From an uncultured Gammaproteobacteria bacterium (GTDB lineage Bacteria > Pseudomonadota > Gammaproteobacteria > Enterobacterales > Psychrobiaceae): 42,221 nt of DNA. The stretch is from contig CAKZQF010000139.1 in NCBI GenBank assembly GCA_937139475.1, positions 1 to 42,221 on the forward strand, written 5' to 3'. Under the pieces are notes generated by a model. That model saw only the letters and a list, made by a program, of their open reading frames with translations, made no database searches and was not told the origin of the DNA. Positions 8,124 through 17,102 of the stretch are shown one piece after another; positions within the stretch are counted from its first letter, which is position 1, and every line of letters begins with the position of its first letter. The translations under genes and the position numbers were made by a program.

Positions 8124-9158
8124 ATGACCGAAATTACAATTACCCGTCCAGACGATTGGCATCTGCATTTACGTGATGGCGCTGCATTAACGACTACTGT
8201 CGTAGATTCTGCGCGTTACATGGGACGTGCGATTATTATGCCGAACCTCGTACCGCCTGTAGTAGATACCAGCGGCGCGCTAGCCTACTACGACCGCATC
8301 GTAAATAATCGTCCAGCTGACAGCAATTTTGAGCCATTAATGGTGATATACCTGACTGATAATACGCAACCGGAAGAATTAGCCAAGGCACATGCTTCAG
8401 GTAAAGTTGTTGCTGCAAAGCTTTACCCTGCTGGTGCTACCACCAATTCAGATTCAGGTGTTACCGACATTAAAAATGTTTACCCGACACTTAAAATAAT
8501 GGCTGAATTAGGCATGCCACTATTAGTCCATGGCGAAGTCACTGACGCTGAAATTGATATTTTCGACCGTGAAGCAATTTTTATTGAACAAATCCTACGT
8601 CATGTAGTCAGCGATTTCCCAACGTTAAAGATAGTAATGGAGCACATTACCACCAAGCAAGCTGTCGACTTTGTGACTCAAGCGCCAAGCAACGTAGCGG
8701 CGACGATTACGGCTCATCACTTGTTGTATAATCGTAACCATATGCTGGTTGGTGGCATAAAGCCGCATTATTATTGTTTGCCGATTCTAAAGCGCAACAC
8801 ACATCAACAAGCATTGGTTAAAGCAGCAACTAGTGGTAGCACTAAATTTTTCCTAGGCACGGATTCAGCCCCACACACCATTGAGAACAAAGAAGCAGCT
8901 TGTGGTTGTGCTGGTGCATACACCTCATTTGCAGCAATCGAACTTTATGCCGAGGTATTTAGTCAGGAGAATGCGATGGATAAACTCGAAGGGTTTGCCT
9001 CGCATCATGGACCAGATTTCTATGGTATAGCCCGTAACACCGATACGATTACACTAACTAACGAAGCTTGGACAGTACCTGCGACAATGGCCTTAGGTGA
9101 GGATGTTGTCGTGCCACTTAAAGCTGGTGAATCTATCCAATGGACCGTTAAGGCTTAA
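8124..9158 (+). CDS. pyrC: Dihydroorotase
   Basis: A zinc amidohydrolase that closes carbamoyl aspartate to dihydroorotate, the third step of pyrimidine synthesis, in the cytosol. The 344-residue length is that of the class II (E. coli-type) enzyme. Visible metal or catalytic residues are H13 and H15 in DDWHLHLRD, the carboxylated K99 in AAKLYPAG, H in LLVHGEV, H in MEHITT and D in LGTDSAPH. It is a single-gene unit, divergent from the hypothetical gene at 7587 and followed by a hairpin. The start codon has a poor ribosome binding site, but the mini ORF just upstream has a good one. Confidence 0.96.
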   Translation: MTEITITRPDDWHLHLRDGAALTTTVVDSARYMGRAIIMPNLVPPVVDTSGALAYYDRIVNNRPADSNFEPLMVIYLTDNTQPEELAKAHASGKVVAAKLYPAGATTNSDSGVTDIKNVYPTLKIMAELGMPLLVHGEVTDAEIDIFDREAIFIEQILRHVVSDFPTLKIVMEHITTKQAVDFVTQAPSNVAATITAHHLLYNRNHMLVGGIKPHYYCLPILKRNTHQQALVKAATSGSTKFFLGTDSAPHTIENKEAACGCAGAYTSFAAIELYAEVFSQENAMDKLEGFASHHGPDFYGIARNTDTITLTNEAWTVPATMALGEDVVVPLKAGESIQWTVKA

Positions 9159-9172
9159 GCAATTCGCCCTAT

Positions 9173-9198
9173 GGGACAAATTTTCTGTTTGTCCCTTT
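9173..9198 (+). terminator. Probable terminator of pyrC
   Basis: GGGACAAA (9173-9180) pairs with TTTGTCCC (9188-9195) around a 7-nt loop, followed by a short T tract. It lies directly after the pyrC stop. The T run is weak, so termination may be partial. Confidence 0.6.
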
Positions 9199-9291
9199 GC
9201 ATCTTCATGTAATTTCAACTTAATTAATATACAATGCTGATAAAGCATTGATTGCTTGATTATATTTAGCTATAGGTAAAGAGGACCGCCA

Positions 9292-9951
9292 ATGGAGGCG
9301 TTTGATAATCATATTGTCTTACTTGGCAATATCGTTAGTAAACAAAATACCCTTAAATATTTTGCTGATGGTAAAGCGGTACTGTCACTGCAACTGCTTA
9401 CTAAACGGAAATGGCGTGATGCTAGCGGCCAATGGCAGGAATTTGCCAACTATTTCAATGTAACGGTGCTTGGGCAACAAGCCGAAATGTTAGCCAAAGG
9501 CGCTAAACCAGGCCTTGGCCTTTATGTGCGCGCGCAATTACGGGAAAAAACCTTGCGTAATGGCAATGTGGTTGGTGTCCTGGAAGCGCAATCGGTTAAA
9601 TTAATTGACAAGGCATCCTCAGTTAGCTGGAATCAGGCCCACATCAATGGTCGCTTGATTAGTCACTCTGCGCTTGTACAAACCATCAACGGCCAAGATC
9701 TGATCACCTTAAGTATAAATATCAGCGAGTCGATGGAAAAAGAGCAGCTGGTGGACGTGAAGCTTAAAGGCGCCACTGCCAAATTAATCGCCAGCCAATT
9801 AACAGACCAAGCCAGTGGTCAGGTTGATGTATTAGTGGAAGGGTCAGTGAGTTCACAGTCAAAAAAAATTGCAGACGAATTTACCCATCAATATTGGATA
9901 GACGGACACACTTGTGTCTTATCAAATCTCAAAGCGGTGGAACAAACATGA
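9292..9951 (+). CDS. SSB-like protein with two predicted OB folds
   Basis: A 219-residue protein whose first 105 or so residues resemble single-stranded DNA-binding proteins. The cues are NHIVLLGNIVS at the start, RKWRDASGQWQE, YFNVTVLGQQAE and LYVRAQLREKTLRNG. A second segment from about residue 115 begins AHINGRLISHSA and looks like a diverged second OB fold. It has no acidic C-terminal tip of the DDDIPF type, so it is not a standard SSB hub. GAGGA precedes the ATG. The stop overlaps the next ATG in an ATGA junction, coupling it to a lipoprotein protease, an unexpected partner. The role is unknown, with DNA binding inferred. Confidence 0.68.
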   Translation: MEAFDNHIVLLGNIVSKQNTLKYFADGKAVLSLQLLTKRKWRDASGQWQEFANYFNVTVLGQQAEMLAKGAKPGLGLYVRAQLREKTLRNGNVVGVLEAQSVKLIDKASSVSWNQAHINGRLISHSALVQTINGQDLITLSINISESMEKEQLVDVKLKGATAKLIASQLTDQASGQVDVLVEGSVSSQSKKIADEFTHQYWIDGHTCVLSNLKAVEQT

Positions 9952-10829
9952 ACTTTAGCAAACTAGCATGTAGCACAGCATTGTCTTTGGCTTTATTAGG
10001 TTGTGCAGCCAATCAGCCGAAAATCGCTATCGACCCAAATAGTGTTCATGGTGTCCTGGCAAACAAAAAGGTATGCAGTGAAACCATTGTAATCCGTTAT
10101 CAGTCTCTTAGCGGTGACCAAATTGATGCTATCTGCCCCTTGCTAAAGCAAAGTGAGGCAAAATTTCATGATTATTTTGGCACCAAAGGCAAGCCGGTAG
10201 CCGATGACTATAACCATATTATGCGGGCAAATATCTATGCTTCAAGAGACGAGTTTGTAAAGCACGCCAGCAATCACTTTAATATGCCAACCGATAATGG
10301 TGGGATGTACCTAGAAGGCCTGCCGAGCAATGTTAAGAACCAAGCTGAGTTTGTCGCGTATGTTAAAGACGGCAAAGTTTGGAACTTGCACCACGAATAC
10401 ATTCACTATTTAGATGGTCGCTTTAATCAATATGGAGACTATTGCCAGGGGCTTCATGACGATCATGCTGGCCCCGAGTTCTGTCCAGCGCCAACACCGG
10501 CTTTTCCGCATCTTGTTTGGTGGGGAGAGGGGGTTGCTGAGTACATTGCCAAAGGCGTAGATAATCCCAAGGCAATCGCGATGATCAAATCGCAACGGTA
10601 TTTGCTGAGCGATTTGTTTAATACCAGTTATAACCGCAATGGTGGCGCAGATCGAGTTTATCGTTTTGGTTATTTGGCGGTGCGCTACATGATGGAAAAT
10701 CATCGTAACCGCGTAGAAAAAATGCTGTCTCATACTCGCAGTGGAGATTACGAGGGTTACCAAGCACTCGTAAAGTCGTGGGGCCGCACGATGGATCAAG
10801 ATTTTGATCGATGGAGTAAAGCGCTATAG
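9948..10829 (+). CDS. Lipoprotein with M9 (microbial collagenase)-like peptidase domain
   Basis: A 293-residue predicted lipoprotein (lipobox LLGC, Cys19). The zinc-protease signature HEYIH (H149, E150, H153) is followed by YLDGRFNQYGDY and then WWGEGVAEYI (around E194). This arrangement matches the catalytic core of M9 collagenases, in which the glutamate of the EGxAEY motif is the third ligand. It lacks the activator, PKD and collagen-binding domains of secreted collagenases, so it is a minimal membrane-attached form. An extra cysteine-containing loop sits between the two motifs. The start was chosen at the ATGA overlap with the preceding gene. Its substrate is unknown, and collagen is not implied. 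Confidence 0.75.
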   Translation: MNFSKLACSTALSLALLGCAANQPKIAIDPNSVHGVLANKKVCSETIVIRYQSLSGDQIDAICPLLKQSEAKFHDYFGTKGKPVADDYNHIMRANIYASRDEFVKHASNHFNMPTDNGGMYLEGLPSNVKNQAEFVAYVKDGKVWNLHHEYIHYLDGRFNQYGDYCQGLHDDHAGPEFCPAPTPAFPHLVWWGEGVAEYIAKGVDNPKAIAMIKSQRYLLSDLFNTSYNRNGGADRVYRFGYLAVRYMMENHRNRVEKMLSHTRSGDYEGYQALVKSWGRTMDQDFDRWSKAL

Positions 10830-10849
10830 AGATAACTTTAAAGTTTTGC

Positions 10850-10878
10850 AAAAAGCAGCCTACCAAGCTGCTTTTTTT
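10850..10878 (+). terminator. Intrinsic terminator
   Basis: AAAAAGCAGC and GCTGCTTTTTTT form a hairpin with a 7-nt loop and a T7 tail, directly after the M9-like lipoprotein gene. Confidence 0.88.
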
Positions 10879-10999
10879 ATCCGCTGATTAATAACAATAT
10901 TGATATAAATCAGTCCATCACTAGGCTTAAGTCGGTATCGTTTAGGCCATTGAATAGTCATTGAGTATGCTAATTTTTATACAGTAAGCGGAGTAATAA

Positions 11000-11368
11000 A
11001 TGAAACAAATATTAATTCTTTTGGTCGTGTTGCTATTAACTGCATGTACGCAGCAGGTTGAACTACAGCTGGCGCCGAAGGTAAAAGTACATGTTAGTCA
11101 GGACAGTGACGTTGTACTAGAGTTGAGTGAAGAAGCCCCAGCTTATCAAGCACTTAACCAATGGTTAGCAGACCATAAAGATGATTGGATGACAACTAAT
11201 GGCCGCTACCCAGGCGGTGTGTATGTACAATCTGGGGAAACAGGTATCCAGGTAACAAATCAATTTGTAATCCTTTATTCACGTAAAAATGGCAAGCTAG
11301 AAGCGAACTATATTCAAGAAAAAACGCGAGCGACATTAGCTGTGGTTACCGCACTTGGCAAAGAGTAA
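11000..11368 (+). CDS. Small lipoprotein of unknown function
   Basis: A 122-residue predicted lipoprotein with a signal peptide and lipobox (LLTAC, Cys16). The mature part has a short beta-rich region (VELQLAPKVKVHV) and a compact domain containing YQALNQWLADHKDDW, GRYPGGVYV and VTNQFVILYS. No named family is recognised. AAGCGGAGTAATAA provides the ribosome binding site. It is a single gene between a terminator and a noncoding stretch, so context gives no clue. It is expected at the inner or outer membrane facing the periplasm. Confidence 0.7.
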   Translation: MKQILILLVVLLLTACTQQVELQLAPKVKVHVSQDSDVVLELSEEAPAYQALNQWLADHKDDWMTTNGRYPGGVYVQSGETGIQVTNQFVILYSRKNGKLEANYIQEKTRATLAVVTALGKE

Positions 11369-11426
11369 ATATCGCTGTATTGCTATCGGCGTGTGATCCC
11401 GTTATAAACCCTAGATAGCTGCCGAT

Positions 11427-11470
11427 GGGGTTGCCGCCGATGCAAGATGTATCGATCAAACGGCAACCTC
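11427..11470. other. Stable two-part hairpin in an intergenic region
   Basis: GGTTGCCG (11429-11436) pairs with CGGCAACC (11461-11468), extendable by two more pairs. Inside it, CGATGCA (11438-11444) pairs with TGTATCG (11448-11454) around a 3-nt loop. No T tract follows. It lies 60 bp after the 11000 lipoprotein gene in a 283-bp noncoding stretch, and could be an RNA processing or 3'-end element or part of a small RNA. Confidence 0.4.
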
Positions 11471-11651
11471 GATATTGCTGTTTTCCTTTGACGGACAGAA
11501 CCAGAGCAAACTTCGTTAACTAACCCTTCAAAAGCGTTTTTCCTTAATCACTGTTACAGCCCGACGTAATTTAATGCCCTTAGTTCAGCGCTTATTTTCC
11601 ACTCTGCATTAGTCTATACTTGGAGCTAACTCAATAAATTAAGGATACTTT

Positions 11652-12044
11652 ATGGAATTAATTGCAATTGTTACGATGCTAGCGTTAGCACAATATTTTT
11701 ATTTTGGTGGCAAAGTAGGCGCCGGTAGAGGGAAGTATGGTGTGAGTGCGCCTGCGACGACTGGGCATGAAATATTTGAGCGCCTGTATCGAGTGCATTA
11801 CCATACCTTAGAGCAGCTAATGAGTTTTATTCCAGCACTGTGGGTCTTTGGCTTTTATGTGAGCGAAATATATGGTGCCGCCATCGGCTTAGTCTATCTA
11901 GTGGGACGAGCACTGTTTTCGGTGGGGTATGTGAAAGAACCAAAATCGCGTGCAGTTGGTGCGATAATGTCCGGTGTACCTTGTCTGGTGTTAATCGTTG
12001 GCGGTTTCATTGGGGCTGTAATGAGTTATTTGGCCAAGCTGTGA
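11652..12044 (+). CDS. MAPEG family membrane protein
   Basis: A 130-residue integral membrane protein of the MAPEG family (membrane-associated proteins in eicosanoid and glutathione metabolism). It shows four hydrophobic helices (about residues 2-20, 55-75, 76-95 and 105-127). The conserved loop after helix 1 contains ATTGHEIFERLYRVHYHTLEQL, with the family's E-R-x-x-R/N-H-x-N/T-x-x-E pattern, and GRALFSVGYV follows. Some members are glutathione transferases or peroxidases, while the bacterial ones are mostly uncharacterised. AAGGATAC precedes the ATG. It is a single-gene unit followed by a strong terminator. Confidence 0.85.
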   Translation: MELIAIVTMLALAQYFYFGGKVGAGRGKYGVSAPATTGHEIFERLYRVHYHTLEQLMSFIPALWVFGFYVSEIYGAAIGLVYLVGRALFSVGYVKEPKSRAVGAIMSGVPCLVLIVGGFIGAVMSYLAKL

Positions 12045-12062
12045 TGCCCAGCAGCACTAAAC

Positions 12063-12091
12063 AAAAAGCGAACACCAGTGTTCGCTTTTTT
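12063..12091 (+). terminator. Intrinsic terminator
   Basis: AAAAAGCGAAC and GTTCGCTTTTTT form a strong hairpin with a 6-nt loop directly after the MAPEG gene. With A and T runs on both sides it may also serve the convergent thpR gene. Confidence 0.88.
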
Positions 12092-12116
12092 GTATCGATA
12101 GGGGATAGGATGATGC

Positions 12117-12638
12117 TCAGCTAAGTTGCCATGAGCGCAATATATCGTATTGCACTCCTTGTGGGCTGCTATGGGAATGATATAAGTGCAGCGCCTGTGG
12201 TGCCAATATCAATGGTGCTATCGGGTGATCACGCAATAGGCTTGGCAACCTGGTCGCTTTACGTAAAATCGTAATGTGAGGGTTAAACGGATATTTGGGT
12301 TTTGCACAGCCAATATCTCGGCAAATGGAGTCTATTTGTTTAGATAAGTTAATGAGATTTGGGTCTGATAGCATGCCTGTTAGACATATGATTCTGGGCT
12401 GCTGCCAGAATGCTAATTGGTCGAGTGTAAGCTCAAACTTTGTCAGACGATGGCTATCAAGCGCATGATATAATAAGTCTAAGTCCCTGTTCGCACACGG
12501 CCCTATATAGAACAGCGTCATATGGAAGTTTCGGGGATTGACCTGGCGAAATCCACTCCCATTGGCCTGTAAAGCAATGAGTTGTTTAACTTGCGCCGAT
12601 GAGGGCGCTACGGCCAAAAACACTTTACGCGTGGACAT
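12117..12638 (-). CDS. thpR: RNA 2',3'-cyclic phosphodiesterase (2H family)
   Basis: A 173-residue 2H phosphoesterase, once called LigT, that opens 2',3'-cyclic phosphates on RNA ends. Both catalytic motifs are present, H39-M-T41-L in NFHMTLFYIG and H121-I-T123-I in FNPHITILRK, with normal spacing and overall length. The ATG at 12638 follows AGGAATTAACA. It starts 2 bp after the stop of the TonB-like gene, so the two form an operon. The functional link between them is not evident and may be only positional. Confidence 0.88.
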   Translation of the reverse strand: MSTRKVFLAVAPSSAQVKQLIALQANGSGFRQVNPRNFHMTLFYIGPCANRDLDLLYHALDSHRLTKFELTLDQLAFWQQPRIICLTGMLSDPNLINLSKQIDSICRDIGCAKPKYPFNPHITILRKATRLPSLLRDHPIAPLILAPQALHLYHSHSSPQGVQYDILRSWQLS

Positions 12639-12640
12639 TG

Positions 12641-13261
12641 TTAATTCCTACTATTTACTTCCAGCGAGAAATCAATCTGGACGATCTGGTTAATTTGCTT
12701 TTGCGCGATTCCATTAACGATCTTTGGCTTATATTTCCAGCGCCTCAATGCGCGTCGGGCCTCTTTATCAAAGACCCGGCCGGGTTCGGACTCAATCACG
12801 ACAACATCTTCTACTCCACCTACTTTGTTAATGGAAAAACTTAGTAGCACATACCCTTCGGTACCATTTCTAGCGGCACTCATTGGATATCGGGGTTCAA
12901 TCCGGACAATAGGAGTTGCATCACCTTCTTTGGTTAACAGGGCACTAGGGCGAGTGACTAATGCGTCACTGGACTCAAGTTCAACATTTGGCATGTCAAA
13001 GGCGATGTGGTCTGTTTGATCCAGTACTTCGGGTTGTATTGCGGCAGGTCTTGGCGGCGTGTCAGGGGGCGGTTGTATAGGTTTAAAACGAACCTTTCTT
13101 CGTGTTTCACTCTCTTGAATTGGCGGGTTGATTACTAATTGTACTGCTTTAGCTGCTTCGCTTACTCTGGGTTCACCTAACCGCACCAAATAGGCCATAA
13201 AGGCTAATAGTCCAAACGTAACAACCGCACTTAATAGCAGGGATACTATTGTTCTAATCAT
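12641..13261 (-). CDS. TonB-like energy transducer protein
   Basis: A roughly 206-residue protein with one N-terminal transmembrane helix (TIVSLLLSAVVTFGLLAFMAYLV), a proline-rich periplasmic linker (PIQPPPDTPPRP) and a C-terminal TonB domain with RIEPRYP, GYVLLSFSI and ALRRWKYKP. It belongs to the TonB family that transmits proton-motive energy to outer-membrane receptors. No exbB, exbD or receptor gene is nearby, so partners must lie elsewhere. In-frame ATGs at 13261, 13270 and 13327 are possible; 13261 is chosen because it places the helix next to the start, but ribosome binding sites are weak at all three. It lies directly upstream of thpR. Confidence 0.8.
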   Translation of the reverse strand: MIRTIVSLLLSAVVTFGLLAFMAYLVRLGEPRVSEAAKAVQLVINPPIQESETRRKVRFKPIQPPPDTPPRPAAIQPEVLDQTDHIAFDMPNVELESSDALVTRPSALLTKEGDATPIVRIEPRYPMSAARNGTEGYVLLSFSINKVGGVEDVVVIESEPGRVFDKEARRALRRWKYKPKIVNGIAQKQINQIVQIDFSLEVNSRN

Positions 13262-13468
13262 CAGGGGCATCTCTATGACAACGACTCGCAAAATAGCCAT
13301 GTATGGGCTAACCACTTTGGGAATCATTGTGACAAAAATTTGGTCACTATCGCTTCATACTACTGCGCTAAAGGCAAAGTCACAAGCAAGACTTTAATCA
13401 TCTCTACTATACTTACTAGTGATTGTTTGCCTTGACTCGGGCCACCGCTTTATCCACTGGGATCTCAA

Positions 13469-13978
13469 ATGAAAAGACGAGCATCGAAAGCACTCCATGA
13501 AAACAGCGTATTGCATAGCTTTAAGAAAATGTTAGCCATGCAAGGACATTCATTCAAAATCGTTGATAAACCGGACCCTCCTGACGCAATTGTTGAGCTT
13601 GATGGCATAAAATCATGGGTAGAAATCACTGATGCAATGTTCAATAAGGAGTACGCAAAAAGTATACGAGCACCTCATAACCTTGGCCCCAACCGCGATG
13701 CTCGAGGACAAGAAATACTTGAAGCAACGGACCCAACATTTGAGGAAACGGTTGTGAATGTAGTAAATAAAAAATATGCGAAAGAAACGATTAAGAATGT
13801 TTACCGTAAAAAAGGTGCAGGGATATTACTGGTTGGATTGTTCTCGCCGTTCGTAGATTTGGACGTTATCAATAATTTATCCAAACTTGTTAGTGAAATA
13901 GTTAAAAGCAACGATCCTCGCTTTAATTGTATTTACTTTTATGACCGAGCACATAATTTTTACAAAGTTGAAATTTAA
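13469..13978 (+). CDS. Hypothetical protein, possibly PD-(D/E)XK-like
   Basis: A 169-residue soluble, lysine-rich protein of unknown family. The segment PPDAIVELDGIKSWVEITDA (D39 ... E52-I-T54) has the D-beta-ExT/K look of a PD-(D/E)XK nuclease core but lacks the lysine, so this is only a structural guess. No signal peptide or membrane segment is seen. It reads in the same direction as the exporter genes, 35 bp upstream of the adaptor gene, and could share their transcript, though the products look unrelated. It may be an acquired single gene. Confidence 0.65.
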   Translation: MKRRASKALHENSVLHSFKKMLAMQGHSFKIVDKPDPPDAIVELDGIKSWVEITDAMFNKEYAKSIRAPHNLGPNRDARGQEILEATDPTFEETVVNVVNKKYAKETIKNVYRKKGAGILLVGLFSPFVDLDVINNLSKLVSEIVKSNDPRFNCIYFYDRAHNFYKVEI

Positions 13979-14013
13979 ACATGCGAGTTGACTAAATAGA
14001 CCAGGGATAATGT

Positions 14014-15147
14014 ATGGCGAAATTCTTCCAAATAGCTAAATGGTTGCTAATCCTGTTTGCTCTAGCGGTTGCGTACTGGTGGCTATCCCAGGAAAAACCA
14101 ATAGAAGTAACCATCGTCTATCCAAAAAAGGGGTTGGTGGAAGCAACGGTAGCCAATACACGAACGGGGAGTGTAACGGCCTGTCAACGCGCCAAAATGT
14201 CGCTACCGATAGGTGGGCAAATTGCAAATATTTTGGTCAAAGAAGGTCAACTTGTGGCACATCAACAGTTATTATTGTCATTATGGAATAAAGACAGACT
14301 GGCAAAATTAAAAGAAGCGACAGCGCTGTTACATGCGTCGCAGCAAGATAAGAACAGAGTGTGTATTGTTGCCGCCAATGCACAAACGGATTTGATCAGG
14401 CAATCATCTCTGCTTAAGCAACGCCTAACTTCACAAGAAAAGCTCGATTCGGCGCAATCGACAGCACAGGCAACACAAGCGAACTGCGAAGCAGCGCAGT
14501 TTCAAGTTAGGGCCAGAATAGCTCAGGTTGAGGGTATTGAAGCAAACATCGAGCTGACCTACTTAAAAGCGCCATTCAGTGGCATTATTGCAGAAATCAC
14601 AGGTGAGGTAGGGGAATATACCACGCCTTCTCCGCCTGGCGTTCCTATTCCTCCAACCATCGACATGCTAACCCAGGATTGTCACTATATCAGTGCGCCT
14701 ATCGACGAAGTTGATGCGTCAGAATTAAAGGTTGGACTACCGGTTAGGATCACAATTGATGCATTTAGATCACAATCGTTCGAGGGGGTATTGCGGCGGA
14801 TTTCACCTTATGTTCAGGACTTCGAAAAACAAGCGCGCACCATTACTATCGAAGTAGACCTAAAGAGGCATCGTGATCCGCATCTCTTAGCAGGCTACAG
14901 TGCAGACGTAGAAGTTATACTAGGGAGTAAAGAAGGGGTGCTGCGCCTTCCTAGTGATTTAATCATCAACGACCAGTATGTATTGATCTTAAATAATGAA
15001 GATGTCATTGAGCGAGTGCCTGTGCAATTGGGTTTGAGTAATTGGCAATTTAGTGAAATAACAGCTGGCTTGTCAGCGCAACATCGCGTGATCAGTTCAC
15101 TCGGGTTGGCAGGTGTTAAACCTGGCGTATCCGCTATTGCTAAATAG
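14014..15147 (+). CDS. Periplasmic adaptor subunit (MacA/HlyD family)
   Basis: A 377-residue membrane-fusion protein. An N-terminal anchor helix (about residues 8-24) is followed by a lipoyl-like half (MSLPIGGQIANILVKEGQLV), a coiled-coil hairpin (about 90-170), the second lipoyl half (TYLKAPFSGIIAEITGEVGEY) and beta-barrel domains to the end. It would link an inner-membrane ABC exporter to an outer-membrane channel. It is followed 9 bp later by an ABC ATPase and then by two permeases, forming one operon. No outer-membrane TolC partner is encoded here, so a shared TolC elsewhere is likely. Confidence 0.85.
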   Translation: MAKFFQIAKWLLILFALAVAYWWLSQEKPIEVTIVYPKKGLVEATVANTRTGSVTACQRAKMSLPIGGQIANILVKEGQLVAHQQLLLSLWNKDRLAKLKEATALLHASQQDKNRVCIVAANAQTDLIRQSSLLKQRLTSQEKLDSAQSTAQATQANCEAAQFQVRARIAQVEGIEANIELTYLKAPFSGIIAEITGEVGEYTTPSPPGVPIPPTIDMLTQDCHYISAPIDEVDASELKVGLPVRITIDAFRSQSFEGVLRRISPYVQDFEKQARTITIEVDLKRHRDPHLLAGYSADVEVILGSKEGVLRLPSDLIINDQYVLILNNEDVIERVPVQLGLSNWQFSEITAGLSAQHRVISSLGLAGVKPGVSAIAK

Positions 15148-15156
15148 GAGACGAAT

Positions 15157-15858
15157 GTGAATCCTGGGTTAATCTGCCTCAAGAAGATTAGCAAGACCTA
15201 TTTAGTCGGTGAGCAACCGTTACCCGTGCTAAAAAGCGTCAGTCTTGCAATAAATAAAGGCGATTACTTGTCGATTATGGGACCTTCTGGCTCTGGCAAG
15301 TCAACGCTTTTAAATATGATTGGAATGCTTGATCGACCTGACAGTGGTGAGTATTGGCTTAATCAAAAGCCAACATCATCGCTAGAGGAGGAAAAAAGAG
15401 CACGTCTGCGCCGCGACCACATCGGATTTATTTTTCAAAACTCACACCTGATTCCGCGTCTAAGTGCCACCGAAAATGCCGAGTTGCCACTTATCCTAGC
15501 TAAAGTTGGATTTAAAAATAGGCGCAACAAAATTGCCAAGATCTTTAGCCGCTTAGGCCTAAGTGAGCGTGAAAACCATTTACCTAAGCAGCTATCTGGT
15601 GGCCAAATGCAGCGAGTTGCTATTGCCCGCGCGATGGTGTTAGAGCCAGATATTTTGCTAGCTGATGAACCCACTGGCAACCTGGATCAAACCGCTGGGC
15701 TCGAAGTGATGGAGTTGCTAGAGGAGTTAAATCGTTCTGGGATCACACTGATTGTGGTGACACACGATCATCAAATTGGCAACAGAGCAGCGAGGAAATT
15801 AACCATGGTTGATGGTGAAATAGTACAGGATAAGCCAGGCCATGACCTTGATAGATAA
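15157..15858 (+). CDS. ABC transporter ATPase (MacB/LolD type)
   Basis: A 233-residue ATP-binding subunit with Walker [10 protein letters not shown] (about residues 42-50), a Q-loop (FIFQNSHL), the signature LSGGQMQR, Walker [13 protein letters not shown] and the switch histidine in VVTHD. It starts with GTG at 15157, preceded by TAGGAGACGAAT, since the overlapping ATG at 15154 runs straight into a stop. The last 17 bp overlap the first permease gene. It powers the exporter formed with the two permeases and the adaptor. Confidence 0.9.
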   Translation: MNPGLICLKKISKTYLVGEQPLPVLKSVSLAINKGDYLSIMGPSGSGKSTLLNMIGMLDRPDSGEYWLNQKPTSSLEEEKRARLRRDHIGFIFQNSHLIPRLSATENAELPLILAKVGFKNRRNKIAKIFSRLGLSERENHLPKQLSGGQMQRVAIARAMVLEPDILLADEPTGNLDQTAGLEVMELLEELNRSGITLIVVTHDHQIGNRAARKLTMVDGEIVQDKPGHDLDR

Positions 15859-17047
15859 TTGGCGTTATAGCTTACAAGCATTAGTTCGGCATAGGCTCAG
15901 GACAGGTTTTGTGCTGACGGCGGTTGCCATTGGGGTTACCTCAGTATTAGTGCTAACGAGCTTAGGGGAAGGTGCGAGAAGGTTTATTGAACTTGAATTC
16001 TCTGCCCTTGGCAATGAGATCATGGTTGTTTTACCTGGTAGAAAGCAAACGACCGGTGGTTCAATCCCGCTGTATGGCAACAGTCCGCGCGATTTGACCA
16101 TTGAAGATGCGCTTGCAATGCAAAAGGTTAGCACTATTAAGGCTGTTGCCCCAATAATCGCCGGGACATCTTTGATAAGCTATCAGGGAAAAAGTCGAGA
16201 GGTTATCACCCTCGGCAGCACTACTGAGCTATTTTCGGTGCGTAAACTGCAGCTAAGCCAGGGACGAGTATTTACCATCGGTACATCGACTGTGGCAAAA
16301 CCTGTTTGTGTGTTAGGCGCAACGATAAAGGCTGAACTCTTTGGCAATAAAAACCCGATTGGCCAATGGGTTAGATTTTCTGGACAACGTTTTCGCGTTG
16401 TCGGCATATTAGAAGAACGCGGGGAGTCGATGGGCTTGGACATGCGACAAATGGCAATCATTCCGATAGCAGCGGCCCAGAACCTATTTAACTCCCCTGC
16501 ATTATTTCGCATTTTATTAGAATTAAAACAGTCTGGTAGCGAGGCGTATACCGAGGCCAAACTACGCCAGATCATTAAGAAACGTCACGAGGGAGAGGAT
16601 GACATAACGATATTAACTCAGCGGGCAATGATGAACGCCTTCGATAATATTCTTAATGTAGTTACTGTGTCGATTGGTGCTATTGCTGCTATCAGTTTGA
16701 TAGTTGCCGGCTTTTTGATTATGAACGTTAGTTTTATTTCGGTTTCACAGAGGAAGCAAGAAATTGGGCTGCTCAAAGCGTTAGGAGCAACAGGGGCAGA
16801 GGTACGCAATATTTTTCTCACTGAAGCGTTAATAGTGGTTGGCTTAGGCGTACTTATTGGTTTAGCCCTAGGATACACGCTAACCTTGGTTGCTGTCGTT
16901 TTATGGCCATTTATTCCATTAGCTATTCCTTGGTGGGCAACGGCAGCGAGCATCGCGGTGGCATTTGGCGTCGGCCTGCTTTTTTCTTGGCTTCCAGCGT
17001 CAGCCGCTGCAAAGCAAGACCCGGTATTGGCATTGCGAGGAAATTAG
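15842..17047 (+). CDS. ABC transporter permease, MacB/FtsX type (first of two)
   Basis: A 401-residue inner-membrane protein with the MacB layout: one N-terminal helix (residues about 20-40), a large periplasmic domain of about 220 residues, and three C-terminal helices (about 270-300, 325-350 and 360-385). The C-terminal FtsX region has ERKQEIGLLKALGA-type wording (QRKQEIGLLKALGAT). It overlaps the ATPase gene by 17 bp. In MacB the ATPase and permease are fused, while here they are separate, with a second, different permease following, suggesting a heterodimeric membrane core. Confidence 0.87.
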   Translation: MTLIDNWRYSLQALVRHRLRTGFVLTAVAIGVTSVLVLTSLGEGARRFIELEFSALGNEIMVVLPGRKQTTGGSIPLYGNSPRDLTIEDALAMQKVSTIKAVAPIIAGTSLISYQGKSREVITLGSTTELFSVRKLQLSQGRVFTIGTSTVAKPVCVLGATIKAELFGNKNPIGQWVRFSGQRFRVVGILEERGESMGLDMRQMAIIPIAAAQNLFNSPALFRILLELKQSGSEAYTEAKLRQIIKKRHEGEDDITILTQRAMMNAFDNILNVVTVSIGAIAAISLIVAGFLIMNVSFISVSQRKQEIGLLKALGATGAEVRNIFLTEALIVVGLGVLIGLALGYTLTLVAVVLWPFIPLAIPWWATAASIAVAFGVGLLFSWLPASAAAKQDPVLALRGN

Positions 17048-17102
17048 TTGCGGTACAGCGCAGTATAGGTTTAACACAGGCAAGGGCAAATAAACGCATG
17101 TT

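Noticed and set aside
11840..12124. Overlapping open frame inside the MAPEG gene
   Set aside because: It is a shadow in another frame with cysteine/arginine-rich, non-protein-like composition, and the MAPEG frame explains the region.
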